Assembly: GCA_963925805.1 (NCBI GenBank)
Contig: CAWUSE010000021.1
Coordinates: 1 to 64,000 of the forward strand
From: UBA10347 sp905182135
GTDB taxonomy: Bacteria; Actinomycetota; Acidimicrobiia; Acidimicrobiales; UBA10347
Length of the DNA stretch: 64,000 nucleotides
Direction: 5' to 3'
The position numbers and the translations under genes are program-made. Of the stretch, positions 52,645-61,050 are shown piece after piece. The stretch's first letter is position 1. Each line of letters starts with the position of its first letter. The notes beneath the pieces were generated by a model. That model worked only from the letters and a program-made list of their open reading frames with translations, ran no database searches and was not told where the DNA came from.

Positions 52645-53139
52645 TCAGTTGGCAAGCAAAACGGTGGCCGTGCCGGGAGTAGTGAGAGTTCCTGCTTCGT
52701 TAACGATGAACAAATCGAGCTGCACCAACCTGGTTCCGACATCGATCGCCACGACTGCACCCCCGCTGACCAGCGTTTCTCCGAGGTGCGCTGCGAGACG
52801 GTTTTGGTAGCTGAAACGAACCAACTCATCGTCTGGCCCAAGCCAGTTCAGAACAGTTTGAGTGATCCAGTCCCCCTGCAGCGGACCGTCGACAACGATG
52901 CCAGCATGACCTTCCTCCTCGGTTGTGTACGGAGCGTCATAGTGGATGCGGTGCGGATTCCACACAGCAGCGTTATAGAGAAACAGGCTGACATTGCTGG
53001 GTGTGTGGTTCCGCCGCGGAAGCAAATCCCCCACACTGATCTCATTAATCTCTGGTGAGCTAGTGAGCACTCGTTGGCCAGTTTCGTGAGCTTCGCTTGA
53101 CTCTGGAGCGTGGCCTGCAGCGTCGTGTGACGAGCTCAT
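52645..53139 (-). CDS. MaoC-like/HTD2-type hydratase half
   Basis: A 164-residue hotdog protein. Polar N-terminus (1-30), then SLFLYNAAVWNPHRIHYDAPY, which holds the hydratase NPHRIHYD motif, and GIVVDGPLQGDWITQ. This resembles the C-terminal half of mesaconyl-CoA hydratase/HTD2-like enzymes. It overlaps the upstream MaoC-N gene by 4 bases, so the two halves form a heteromer. It is the last gene downstream of the suf operon. Confidence 0.85.
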   Translation of the reverse strand: MSSSHDAAGHAPESSEAHETGQRVLTSSPEINEISVGDLLPRRNHTPSNVSLFLYNAAVWNPHRIHYDAPYTTEEEGHAGIVVDGPLQGDWITQTVLNWLGPDDELVRFSYQNRLAAHLGETLVSGGAVVAIDVGTRLVQLDLFIVNEAGTLTTPGTATVLLAN

Positions 53140-53591
53140 CGAGCAATACCGGTTTGGTGTTCGGACATAACTACGCGCCCTTCGTCATCTACGACTTCGG
53201 TCTGATGCTCGACAAAAATTAACGGGCCGGACCTGCCCTCTTTTTCTGACAAGCCAACAAGTGTGCGTGTTGCTGTGAGAACGTCGCCGGGCCGAATTGG
53301 CCGGTGGACCTCCACGTTGGTCCCGCCCGCCATGATCCGCTTGAGCGGTAGCGATGGCCCTCGTTGAACGCTTCGAGCAAGGCCGTCGTTGCGAATAGCG
53401 TCCATTGCCGGAATCGCTGTAAAGAGGTTGAAAACGAACATCGGGGGTGCTTCGTCTCCAACCAGATACTTGTCCTGTCGTTGCTCGGTTGCCGTCGAGT
53501 ACTTGACTATGTCGCGACGCGAGATCTCGACCGTCGCAGGCGGATCAGAGGTACCGACCCAGCTCAAATGTTCTTCCGTCAGTAGGGCCAT
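53136..53591 (-). CDS. MaoC N-terminal-type dehydratase half
   Basis: About 151 residues of the MaoC N-terminal (FAS1 DH) type: VEISRRDIVKYSTATEQRQD, PPMFVFNLFTAI, GGTNVEVHRPIRPGDVLTA, FVEHQTEVVDDEGRVV. Partner of the next gene. ATG at 53591 gives ALLTEEHLSWVGT as N-terminus; the frame opens 3 codons earlier. It lies 24 bases after phhB and may share the suf operon transcript, though its role in acyl-CoA chemistry is unrelated. Confidence 0.85.
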   Translation of the reverse strand: MALLTEEHLSWVGTSDPPATVEISRRDIVKYSTATEQRQDKYLVGDEAPPMFVFNLFTAIPAMDAIRNDGLARSVQRGPSLPLKRIMAGGTNVEVHRPIRPGDVLTATRTLVGLSEKEGRSGPLIFVEHQTEVVDDEGRVVMSEHQTGIAR

Positions 53592-53615
53592 GGAAGCCAC
53601 GTTACTAGACGGTTC

Positions 53616-53909
53616 TTACCCAGGTGCTATGACGTCGACCGCTACAGCGAAATCGGTGTCAGACGTCGTGATCCCATCTACATCATGGGTCGTGATTGTG
53701 ATGTCGACCTTGTTGTACACGTTGAACCACTCGGGATGATGATCAGCTTTGTCGGCCATGATCGCTACCCGCGTCATGAATCCGAACGCTTCGCTAAAGT
53801 TTGCGAACTGCAGTGAACGCTTGAGCGTACGCCCGTCGCGACGCCACAGCCAATGAGTGCTAAGCCACGTGTTTATCTCGTCATCGGTAAGCAGCTCGGG
53901 GCGAGCCAT
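53616..53909 (-). CDS. phhB: Pterin-4a-carbinolamine dehydratase
   Basis: A 97-residue protein with the family motif ADKADHHPEWFNVYNKVDI (catalytic His-His-Pro) and FSEAFGFMTRVA. It dehydrates the 4a-carbinolamine formed by pterin-dependent hydroxylases, or acts in molybdopterin-related roles. It starts 4 bases after sufC2 and is likely cotranscribed. No aromatic amino acid hydroxylase is in the window. Confidence 0.92.
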   Translation of the reverse strand: MARPELLTDDEINTWLSTHWLWRRDGRTLKRSLQFANFSEAFGFMTRVAIMADKADHHPEWFNVYNKVDITITTHDVDGITTSDTDFAVAVDVIAPG

Positions 53910-53913
53910 ATTG

Positions 53914-54744
53914 TTATCCCAGCAGGTCGGCGAACGGATCGGCCGGTGCTGCCGCTTGGACTGTCATCAGCGAGCCCAGCGCTCCACCAAGCCCTACCGA
54001 AATTTCAGTTGCTGCCATGGCAATCCAGCGGTCATAGCCACTGGCTTCGATTTCGTTGGCCAACTCTGCGGGTCCGTAATCGACGATACGGCCGTTTACC
54101 AACACGTGTACCCAGTCGGCGTTCAATTCCGCGAGCAGTCGGTTGTAATGAGTAATAGCGATGACGCCCATATTGCGGTCATTAGTTTCTTGCTCGACGC
54201 GAGCCGACGCCAGCCGCATGGCGTCAACGTCTAGACCCGAGTCCAACTCGTCGAGGATCGCGAACTTAGGTGCCAATACGCCAAGTTGCAGCGTCTCGTT
54301 GCGCTTCTTCTCGCCTCCAGACATATCGACGTTGACCGGGCGATCTAACAACGCTGCAGGGATCTGCAGGCGGGCGGCCTCGCTGGCGATGGCGGCATCG
54401 ACAGTGGTGGTGTCGCGACCTGCTGCTTCGAACGCTGCTCGCATCATTACCGGCACCCGCACTCCGGGTACCTCTGTTGGATACTGCATCACGAGAAACA
54501 TGCCAGCTTGAGCACGTTCATAGGGCGACAGATTAAGAAGCTCAACCCCGTCGAGGCGCACTGAGCCCCCCGTAACGGTATAGCCAGGCCGGCCCATCAT
54601 CACTGCAGCCAGGGTCGATTTACCAGCGCCATTCGGCCCCATGATCGCGTGGACTTCGCCACTCTTGACCGTTAGATCGAGACCTCGCAGGATCTGTTTG
54701 TCGCCGATTCGCGCGGCTAGGTCTTCAATAATCAATTCACTCAT
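53914..54744 (-). CDS. sufC: SufC, Fe-S assembly ATPase (copy 2, extended)
   Basis: A 276-residue SufC homologue with Walker A GPNGAGKST, signature MSGGEKKRNE, Walker B AILDELDSGLD and VIAITHYNR. It has about 25 extra C-terminal residues (ISVGLGGALGSLMTV...DLLG) not found in the first SufC. Its position after sufB and sufD makes it the likely partner of these scaffolds. The ATG at 54744 overlaps the stop of the Rieske gene by 4 bases. The other sufC at 17340 shares only moderate similarity, so these are old paralogues rather than a recent duplication. Confidence 0.94.
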   Translation of the reverse strand: MSELIIEDLAARIGDKQILRGLDLTVKSGEVHAIMGPNGAGKSTLAAVMMGRPGYTVTGGSVRLDGVELLNLSPYERAQAGMFLVMQYPTEVPGVRVPVMMRAAFEAAGRDTTTVDAAIASEAARLQIPAALLDRPVNVDMSGGEKKRNETLQLGVLAPKFAILDELDSGLDVDAMRLASARVEQETNDRNMGVIAITHYNRLLAELNADWVHVLVNGRIVDYGPAELANEIEASGYDRWIAMAATEISVGLGGALGSLMTVQAAAPADPFADLLG

Positions 54745-55112
54745 GTTGGAACTCCGGTATCGCCAGTATTCGGTGTCTGAATCGAGACAAGAACCTCGCC
54801 GTTCTCGACCACAACGGGGTAGACGGCCACCGCTCCAATTGCTGGCAGAGTCTCGGCTGCGCCAGTCCTCAATGAGAAGAATGATCCGTGCTTCCAGCAC
54901 TCGATAGTGCAGTCCTCGAGATCGACATCACCTTCGGCCAACGAGAAGTCGGCATGACTGCACTCGTCGTTGATAGCGAACCAACAATCTTGGCCTCGCA
55001 CGATAGCGAGGCGATGGTCGCCCACATCAAAACGGCGAGCTTCGCCTACTGCCAGGTCGCCTTCGTTGCAGACAACGATCGACATTGGAACGGCGCCGGT
55101 GTCAGCGCTCAT
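54741..55112 (-). CDS. Rieske-type ferredoxin in the suf operon
   Basis: A 123-residue Rieske 2Fe-2S protein. Cluster ligands are C51-x-H53 (ECSHADFSL) and C72-x2-H75 (ECWKHGSFF). Rieske ferredoxins of the NirD/dioxygenase-ferredoxin type sit between sufD and sufC in many actinobacteria; they may supply electrons or be a cluster acceptor. ATG start overlaps the sufD stop by 4 bases. A start at MSIVVCNEGDL is also possible. Confidence 0.92.
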   Translation of the reverse strand: MSADTGAVPMSIVVCNEGDLAVGEARRFDVGDHRLAIVRGQDCWFAINDECSHADFSLAEGDVDLEDCTIECWKHGSFFSLRTGAAETLPAIGAVAVYPVVVENGEVLVSIQTPNTGDTGVPT

Positions 55113-56332
55113 ACAGCAACCACTTCGCGAAGGGAGCCGCTGCCTAGCTTCTTTGCAATCGCAGCTCGAAGCGATGGCTCGGTAGTTGCAATTGGCAGGT
55201 CGGCGATTACCTCGTCGAAGAAACCAGCAACGATCAGTTGATCAGCCACCTCGGGCGGCACACCGCGGGTTTCGAGATAGAACCGCTGTTCTTCATCGAT
55301 TGGCCCAACCGTAGATGCATGGCTGCACCGAACATCGTTGGTCTCAATTTCTAGATTCGGAACCGACTCGGCCCAACTGTCGGCACCCAGCTTGATATTG
55401 CTGTTGGTCTGGTAGGCAACCGTTCCCGGAGCATCTTCAGACACACGAATAAGACCGGTGTAAATCGCACGGGAAGCGTCATCGACCACACCCTTGAACA
55501 ACAGGTTGCTGGTGGTGTTTGGCGCGTTGTGATCTTGGAACGTACGAAAGTCGAGTACCTGGTCGCTGTCACCAAAGTAGATCGCATCGAGATCGCCATG
55601 AGCACCTCGGCCCTGAAGACGACAGTCAGAACGCATACGGGCGTAGTGTCCGCCGAACGCAGCCAATGACGACCGGAAGGTTCCCTGCTGTCCGACCTCG
55701 CTAATCTGAGAGCCGACTTGCCATACCCGAGCACCGAGTTGTTGTTGACCGACATAGCCAACATTGGCCGATCCCCCGCACGAGATCTCGATCTGGGGAA
55801 CAACCAACGCATCGACATCAGTAGATTCAAAAACTTCGAGAATCTTGACCACGCTGGAGTCACCTGCATCAACGATGAGCCGCGTGAACACTGCGGCCCC
55901 GTCCTGGTCGATGAGGTGCACCACGATGACATCATCTTCGAGCATGACGCCAGCTTTGACCGTGAGCCGTAGCGGAGCCGGGGCGAACAACTCGTTCATA
56001 TCGCCGAACAAATCACCGTTGCTGTCAAGCCGAGGTGCGTCGTCGGCTGCATCTGTGTCCACGAGGCCTTCGGCGTGCACGACGATGCCATTACGAGTCA
56101 CCACCAGATTCGGCGTTGAATACCGACTCTGAAGTGCTGACAGCTCGTCGGCGGTGAGCGGTGTTGCGCTCTCAGCGACGGAATAACGCTCGAGTTTGAG
56201 GTCTTCGATGGGGCTATAACGCCACTCTTCGAGTTCCCAACTTGGCAGCGTCGCACCATCCAGATGCTGCGACGCCTGCGCACGACGGTCATGGACACCC
56301 ACGGAGTGAGTGGCCGAATTAAAGGGATCCAC
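55109..56332 (-). CDS. sufD: SufD, Fe-S scaffold subunit
   Basis: A 407-residue beta-helix protein of the SufB/SufD family. SWELEEWRYSPIEDLKLERY is the usual N-terminal motif; FRTFQDHNAPNTTSNLLFKGVVDD and NDVRCSHASTVGPIDEEQRFYL (with the conserved histidine) are typical of SufD. It forms SufBC2D with SufB and SufC. The GTG start shares one base with the stop of the four-Cys gene (TAGTG). Confidence 0.95.
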   Translation of the reverse strand: MDPFNSATHSVGVHDRRAQASQHLDGATLPSWELEEWRYSPIEDLKLERYSVAESATPLTADELSALQSRYSTPNLVVTRNGIVVHAEGLVDTDAADDAPRLDSNGDLFGDMNELFAPAPLRLTVKAGVMLEDDVIVVHLIDQDGAAVFTRLIVDAGDSSVVKILEVFESTDVDALVVPQIEISCGGSANVGYVGQQQLGARVWQVGSQISEVGQQGTFRSSLAAFGGHYARMRSDCRLQGRGAHGDLDAIYFGDSDQVLDFRTFQDHNAPNTTSNLLFKGVVDDASRAIYTGLIRVSEDAPGTVAYQTNSNIKLGADSWAESVPNLEIETNDVRCSHASTVGPIDEEQRFYLETRGVPPEVADQLIVAGFFDEVIADLPIATTEPSLRAAIAKKLGSGSLREVVAV

Positions 56333-56700
56333 TAGTTCTCTTTCTTCTTGCGGCGGAAAAAGCGACCCAGACCTCGGTTTGCTTTTTCTTCGGCGATTCG
56401 TTCTTCTTCGATATCGGCAAATATTTCTGGACCAGCGCTTCGCACAATTTCTTCGGCTGAGTCGAGCAATGCGGCGATGGAGTCATCCTCGCCAAGTGAC
56501 GTTGGTTCTTCAGGGGTTGGTGGTGTTACCAATGAACCGTGGCGCCAATTGACATCAGCAAGCCGCGGGGCGTAAGACCCGCAGTTCTCGGGGCATCGCC
56601 AAGGAGCCTCGGGCGCAAGATCGAGATCGCACTTACGCACTGTGTCACCACTTGGGTACGAGCGGCTTTCAAAAAATTTGCAGTCCTGCCGCATCGGCAT
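56332..56700 (-). CDS. Four-cysteine protein between sufB and sufD, unknown
   Basis: A 122-residue soluble protein. The N-terminal 45 residues carry C7, C24, C36 and C40 (DCKFFESR, RKCDLDLAPEAPWRCPENCG), arranged like a small zinc or Fe-S binding knuckle. Residues 46-105 are acidic and helical; the C-terminus RFFRRKKKEN is basic. It lies in the suf operon, 31 bases after sufB and sharing one base with the sufD start, so it is probably an accessory factor of cluster assembly. I believe similar small proteins occur in other actinobacterial suf operons but know no assigned role. Confidence 0.8.
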   Translation of the reverse strand: MPMRQDCKFFESRSYPSGDTVRKCDLDLAPEAPWRCPENCGSYAPRLADVNWRHGSLVTPPTPEEPTSLGEDDSIAALLDSAEEIVRSAGPEIFADIEEERIAEEKANRGLGRFFRRKKKEN

Positions 56701-56731
56701 GGTTATCCCCCTGTCGAACGCGCATTAAAAT

Positions 56732-58135
56732 TCAGCCTACAGAGCCCTCCATCTGGAGTTCGATCAGCCGGGACCATTCGACCGCATATTCCATTGGGAG
56801 GTCTCGTGTAACTGGCTCGATAAAGCCATTAACGATCATGCCCATTGCTTGTTCCTCGGACAGGCCTCGACTCATCAGATAAAAGAGAGCCTCGCCGTCG
56901 ACCTTGGACACCGTGGCTTCGTGACCCACGACTGCATCAGGCGAACCAATCTCCATGTACGGATAGGTGTCGCTAACGCTCTCGTCATCCAGGATGAGCG
57001 CGTCGCATTGCACAAAGCTCTTGCAGCCATAGGCATCGGGTTCAACTCGCACAAGACCGCGATAGCTCGTTCGGCCGCCACCCTTGGAAATCGATTTGGA
57101 GATGATCTTCGATGTCGTCTCCGGCGCTGCGTGGGTCATCTTGGCGCCTGCATCCTGGTGCTGACCAGGGCCGGCATAGGCGGCGGACAGAACAGTTCCC
57201 GAGGCCTTAGGCCCAACCATGACGACCGCTGGGTACTTCATAGTCAGCCGGCTACCAATGTTGCCATCAACCCATTCCATATGGCCGCCCTCTTCAACAC
57301 GGGCTCGCTTGGTCACCAGGTTGAACACATTGTTCGACCAGTTCTGGATGGTCGTATACGTCACACGGGCGTGGGGTTTGACGACGATCTCCACAACCGC
57401 CGAGTGCAAGGAGTCAGTCGTATAGACAGGAGCCGAGCAACCCTCGATGTAGTGGACCTTGGAACCTTCATCGGCGATGATGAGGGTCCGCTCGAACTGG
57501 CCCATGTTCTCTGTATTGATCCGGAAGTACGCTTGCAGAGGGAGCTCAACTTCAGTGTTTGGTGGCACGTAAATAAAGCTGCCACCTGACCATACTGCGG
57601 AGTTGAGAGCCGAGAACTTGTTGTCATTCGGTGGGATGATCTTGCCGAAATACTGCTGGACCAGCTCGGGATATTCCCGCAATGCCGTGTCCATATCGGT
57701 GAAGATGACGCCCTGCTCTTCGAGGTCGACACGGTTCTTGTGATAGACGACTTCGCTCTCGTACTGCGCGGTGACACCGGCGAAGTACTTTCGCTCGGCC
57801 TCAGGGATACCGAGCTTCTCGTAGGTGTCCTTGATCGAATCAGGAACGTCATCCCAGTCTTTGGCTTGACCCTGCATCGGCTTGACGTAATAGAAGATAT
57901 TGTCAATGTCGATTCCGCCGGTGTCGCCGCCCCAGTTTGGCATCGGGCGCTTCTCGAACCGCGACAGTGACTTCATGCGGAAGTCGCGCATCCACATGGG
58001 TTCACCCTTCATCCACGACATCTCATTCACAATGTCGGTGGAAAGGCCCTTCTTTGGTTTGAACACGTAGTTCTCTTCGTCGCTCCAGCCGAGCTTGTAG
58101 CGGCCGAGACCAAGGTCTACGTCGGTGTTCGCCAT
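56732..58135 (-). CDS. sufB: SufB, Fe-S scaffold subunit
   Basis: A 467-residue scaffold protein on which the nascent cluster is built. GLSTDIVNEMSWMKGEPMWM, ALNSAVWSGGSFIYVPPNTEV, EGCSAPVYTTDSLHSAVVEI, TTSKIISKSISKGGGRTSYRG and CKSFVQCDALILDD are highly typical. The cysteine of EGCSAP and the later YGCKSFVQCDAL cysteine are the likely sulfur and iron ligands. First gene of the second suf operon, behind a promoter about 50 bases upstream. No SufR regulator is next to it. Confidence 0.97.
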   Translation of the reverse strand: MANTDVDLGLGRYKLGWSDEENYVFKPKKGLSTDIVNEMSWMKGEPMWMRDFRMKSLSRFEKRPMPNWGGDTGGIDIDNIFYYVKPMQGQAKDWDDVPDSIKDTYEKLGIPEAERKYFAGVTAQYESEVVYHKNRVDLEEQGVIFTDMDTALREYPELVQQYFGKIIPPNDNKFSALNSAVWSGGSFIYVPPNTEVELPLQAYFRINTENMGQFERTLIIADEGSKVHYIEGCSAPVYTTDSLHSAVVEIVVKPHARVTYTTIQNWSNNVFNLVTKRARVEEGGHMEWVDGNIGSRLTMKYPAVVMVGPKASGTVLSAAYAGPGQHQDAGAKMTHAAPETTSKIISKSISKGGGRTSYRGLVRVEPDAYGCKSFVQCDALILDDESVSDTYPYMEIGSPDAVVGHEATVSKVDGEALFYLMSRGLSEEQAMGMIVNGFIEPVTRDLPMEYAVEWSRLIELQMEGSVG

Positions 58136-58188
58136 GTGTTCATCCTTCGGTGAGCGCCTAGTGTGGGCGCAAAGTAGGGGTTACTGTG

Positions 58189-58216
58189 ATTCTAGGGACT
58201 CCGCAGCCATCGTCAA
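58189..58216 (-). promoter_or_regulatory. Sigma-70-like promoter of the sufB operon
   Basis: On the minus strand TTGACG (58216-58211), a 16-base spacer and TAGAAT (58194-58189), each 5 of 6 matches to consensus. The predicted start is about 45 bases before the sufB ATG, so unlike many genes here this mRNA has a normal leader. Confidence 0.7.
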
Positions 58217-58637
58217 CGCATCAAACGCTACCTATGTTGCTGTTTAGGCTCAGCTGCGACGAAAGGCTTGCATTCTTTGTTGAGCTAAGACCGGTGACAT
58301 GCAAGGTACAAAGCAACAAAAATGTCCACCCAGCGCTGATCTAATTTGGAACCAAACTTTTGAGCAATACCTGCAGGGTGCCACGACTCATCGGTCATCG
58401 AACCAGTTAGCGAGACAGCCATTCTGCTATGCAGCTGAACGACCAAACCGCTGTTCTGTGTGGTCCTAACACCGAGATGCTTGGTGAGAACCCGGTGACT
58501 TCGTCCACCATGACCGCCCCGGTCCGGTCGCCGACAGAGCGCTGCAGTTTGTGCCGACCAGCAATTTCATCACCTGGTCGCCGGGCAATCGTCGATGCTC
58601 AAGCGGTCGGCGGAATTGCGCCCCGGCTGCAGCCGAG
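58217..58637. other. About 420 bases upstream of the sufB promoter
   Basis: No convincing gene; frames present are short and lack family signals. No clear palindrome for an Fe-S regulator was found. Confidence 0.35.
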
Positions 58638-59156
58638 TTAGCCGACCCTGCGCAGATCCTTGGCGAAGCGGTGACCACGTTCGACGTAGCTGGCGGCGCC
58701 CATCGCTATCATTTTAGCGCTCGCCTTTCCTTCGCGAATCTTGGCGGGGATACCAGTAGCCATTGCGCCGTCAGGAATTTGCGTTCCGCCGAGTACCACC
58801 GCACTTGCAGCGACCAGGGCCCCGTTGCCCACCACAGCAGCGTGAAGCACGACTGAGTTGCTACCAACAAGCGCATTGTTCAACACGGTGCAGCCCTCAA
58901 GATGGACAAGGTGCCCAATCACACAATCATCGCCGACACGCGTCCATAGGTCAGCGGTCGTGTGCAGAACAGATCCATCCTGGATAGAGGTGCGAGCCCC
59001 AATGATGATCTCACCATCGTCGCCTCGCAACACGGCGCAGGGCCAAACAGTCGACTCGCTGCCAATCGTGACGCTGCCGATGATGACAGCTTCAGGATGG
59101 ATATACGCGTCGCTGGCAATGGTCGGCTCTTGCGAACCCAGTGCATAAATCGGCAT
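58638..59156 (-). CDS. Gamma-carbonic anhydrase-like left-handed beta-helix protein
   Basis: A 172-residue hexapeptide-repeat protein of the gamma-carbonic anhydrase/YrdA group. Repeats IASDAYIHPEAVIIGSVTIG and NNALVGSNSVVLHAAVVGNG form the left-handed helix, with a C-terminal alpha helix. Candidate zinc histidines lie in VLHTTAD and GHLVHLEGC. Many such proteins lack proven anhydrase activity. It shares one base with the stop-start junction of the MBL hydrolase upstream. Confidence 0.88.
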   Translation of the reverse strand: MPIYALGSQEPTIASDAYIHPEAVIIGSVTIGSESTVWPCAVLRGDDGEIIIGARTSIQDGSVLHTTADLWTRVGDDCVIGHLVHLEGCTVLNNALVGSNSVVLHAAVVGNGALVAASAVVLGGTQIPDGAMATGIPAKIREGKASAKMIAMGAASYVERGHRFAKDLRRVG

Positions 59157-60064
59157 TAATCAACCAGATCAGTAAGGGCGATTCGGACGCCTTCGCGTGC
59201 AGAGAACACTCGCGAGAGTCCCGCTTTTTCGCCAAGGTCTTGGGCGTACTGCTCGATGGCCACCAACTCATCGTCAGCATGCAGCGGATCATGTGAGAAA
59301 AGCGCCAACGATGACACGCCAGCCTGACGCGCTACCTCGACTGCATAGTCCGGAGTGCTGTGTCCCCAGTGAGGCCTTTTGTCAAACAGCTCTTGCGGGT
59401 ACTGCCCATCGTGAATGAGTAGGTCGGCGCCATCACAGAGTTCGAGCACGGTGTCGGCGACTTTGGTTGGATCATCGATGGGTTGTTGATGGTCCGGGAC
59501 GTAGACGACTGACTTACCACCTACCTCGACGCGGTACCCAGTCGTGGCGCTGGTGTGCGGCACAGGCCTAGCCCTGATCTTGGCCGAGCCGACCACCAGG
59601 TCGTCGCACCAAAGGTCATGAATGCGCAGGACACCGGCAAAGTCATCAATCGTGACCGGAAAAAACGGAGGCCGTATCAGTGCGCGAATCGCCTCTTCGA
59701 GGGTCATTCCTTCATCCGGCGGCCCATAAATATCGAGCACTCCACCTGGGCACAAAACCGGTGAAAAAAATGGCAATCCAGCAACGTGGTCCCAGTGCAG
59801 ATGAGTCAGCAACACTGTTGCTTCTAGAGCGCAGTCGCCGAGAGAACGAGAATAGGCGAACAGGCCCGATCCCATGTCGAGAATGACTGGATTCTCATCT
59901 GGAATATCCATGACCGCACAGCATGTGTTTCCGCCGAAGCCCACATGTGTTGACGCGCTAAAGGGTGTAGAGCCCCGTACCCCATAGAACGTCACGCCCG
60001 CGCTGGCCACGGAGACGAGTGTAGGACCCATATCGCTCTCCATGAGAGTTAAAACCCTGTTCAC
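59156..60064 (-). CDS. MBL-fold hydrolase, PhnP/RNase Z-like
   Basis: Up to 302 residues. VTFYGVRGSTPFSASTHVGFGGNTC at the N-terminus and LLTHLHWDHVAGLPFF (HxHxDH) are typical of cyclic phosphodiesterase/PhnP-type MBL proteins; further ligands in VPHTSATTGYRV, LIHDGQYPQ and FSHDPLHAD. Likely a phosphodiesterase on a cyclic nucleotide or phosphoribosyl compound; substrate unknown. Start is GTG at 60064 or the in-frame ATGs at residues 8 and 12. Confidence 0.82.
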   Translation of the reverse strand: MNRVLTLMESDMGPTLVSVASAGVTFYGVRGSTPFSASTHVGFGGNTCCAVMDIPDENPVILDMGSGLFAYSRSLGDCALEATVLLTHLHWDHVAGLPFFSPVLCPGGVLDIYGPPDEGMTLEEAIRALIRPPFFPVTIDDFAGVLRIHDLWCDDLVVGSAKIRARPVPHTSATTGYRVEVGGKSVVYVPDHQQPIDDPTKVADTVLELCDGADLLIHDGQYPQELFDKRPHWGHSTPDYAVEVARQAGVSSLALFSHDPLHADDELVAIEQYAQDLGEKAGLSRVFSAREGVRIALTDLVD

Positions 60065-60110
60065 CGGCTAGTGAATTCGGTCACTAGCGCAGCGGGTAAA
60101 CCGGGCTTGA

Positions 60111-61034
60111 TCAATCGGGCAGCATCAACCAGCCACCCCGACACACTGCCAAGCCATCAGAAATGAGCGACTCGGCAAGTCGTTTCACATCGCCTGCTGA
60201 GTCGGTCGGCCGGCCATAACAAACGAGTTTGTTCATGTCGATCGGCGATCGGCGGAGTGCATCGACGAGACGACCGCGGACCTGTCGATCCGAACCATCA
60301 AAGGGCGACTGCTTCGTTGACACCCCGGCGCTGTTTGTCGCCGGGTCTTCTCCCTCGCCCTTCCAATTGCATGACTCCTGGAGTGGACATTCGGCACAAG
60401 CCGGCTCGCGCTTGGTGCACACAGCAACAGCAAAATCGAACAAGCTCTGATTCCATACCCACCCATTCCCAGACGGCAGAAGTTCATCGGCCAAATATTG
60501 CGCATACTTCGGAGTAAGACGGTTTCCTGTCCAGCGTGCAAGGAGACGGCCGACATTCGTGTCGACGACTGCGACATCGTCTTCAAAAGCAAAAGCCTGG
60601 ATGGCGCGCGCCGTATAAGGGCCGATGCCGGGCAGCGCAAGCAGCGCGTCGCGTTCTGTCGGTAGGCACCCATCGTGCTCTTCGACAACGCGTTTTGCTG
60701 CCCGCCACAGATTCACAGCCCGGCGGTTGTAGCCAAGACCAGCCCACAACGCAATGACTGCGGACGATGGCGCCTCGGCGCAACTCGCCGCAGTCGGGAA
60801 CCGCGTGAGGAACTCCTGATAGCGGCCGATCACTCGGCTGACTTGGGTCTGCTGCAGCATCACCTCGCTCACCAAGATGTGCCACGGATTGCGCGAACGC
60901 CGCCACGGAAGGTCACGAAGCTCGGTGCTGGCCCAGGCCTGTAACGGAGCAACAACCTGTTGGAGTACGACAAGGTCAGCCAACAACGCCTTCTGAAAAT
61001 GGGTGTCCTTATCCAACAGCTCGTCCTTCAGCAA
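60111..61034 (-). CDS. mutY: A/G-specific adenine glycosylase
   Basis: About 307 residues. It removes adenine mispaired with 8-oxoguanine or G. Catalytic glutamate in HILVSEVMLQQTQVSRVI, helix-hairpin-helix LLALPGIGPYTARAI, catalytic aspartate in VAVVDTNVGRLLA, and the 4Fe-4S ligands C-x6-C-x2-C-x5-C in VCTKREPACAECPLQESC. The C-terminal NUDIX-like 8-oxoG-recognition domain is missing or reduced to a short winged-helix-like tail, common in actinobacterial MutY. TTG at 61034 is an inferred start; the frame runs further into the upstream gene. Confidence 0.92.
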   Translation of the reverse strand: MLKDELLDKDTHFQKALLADLVVLQQVVAPLQAWASTELRDLPWRRSRNPWHILVSEVMLQQTQVSRVIGRYQEFLTRFPTAASCAEAPSSAVIALWAGLGYNRRAVNLWRAAKRVVEEHDGCLPTERDALLALPGIGPYTARAIQAFAFEDDVAVVDTNVGRLLARWTGNRLTPKYAQYLADELLPSGNGWVWNQSLFDFAVAVCTKREPACAECPLQESCNWKGEGEDPATNSAGVSTKQSPFDGSDRQVRGRLVDALRRSPIDMNKLVCYGRPTDSAGDVKRLAESLISDGLAVCRGGWLMLPD

Positions 61035-61050
61035 CGGACACCACCCACCT

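Noticed and set aside
58429..58856. Plus-strand frames upstream of sufB
   Set aside because: They overlap the gamma-carbonic anhydrase gene in antisense and carry no motif.
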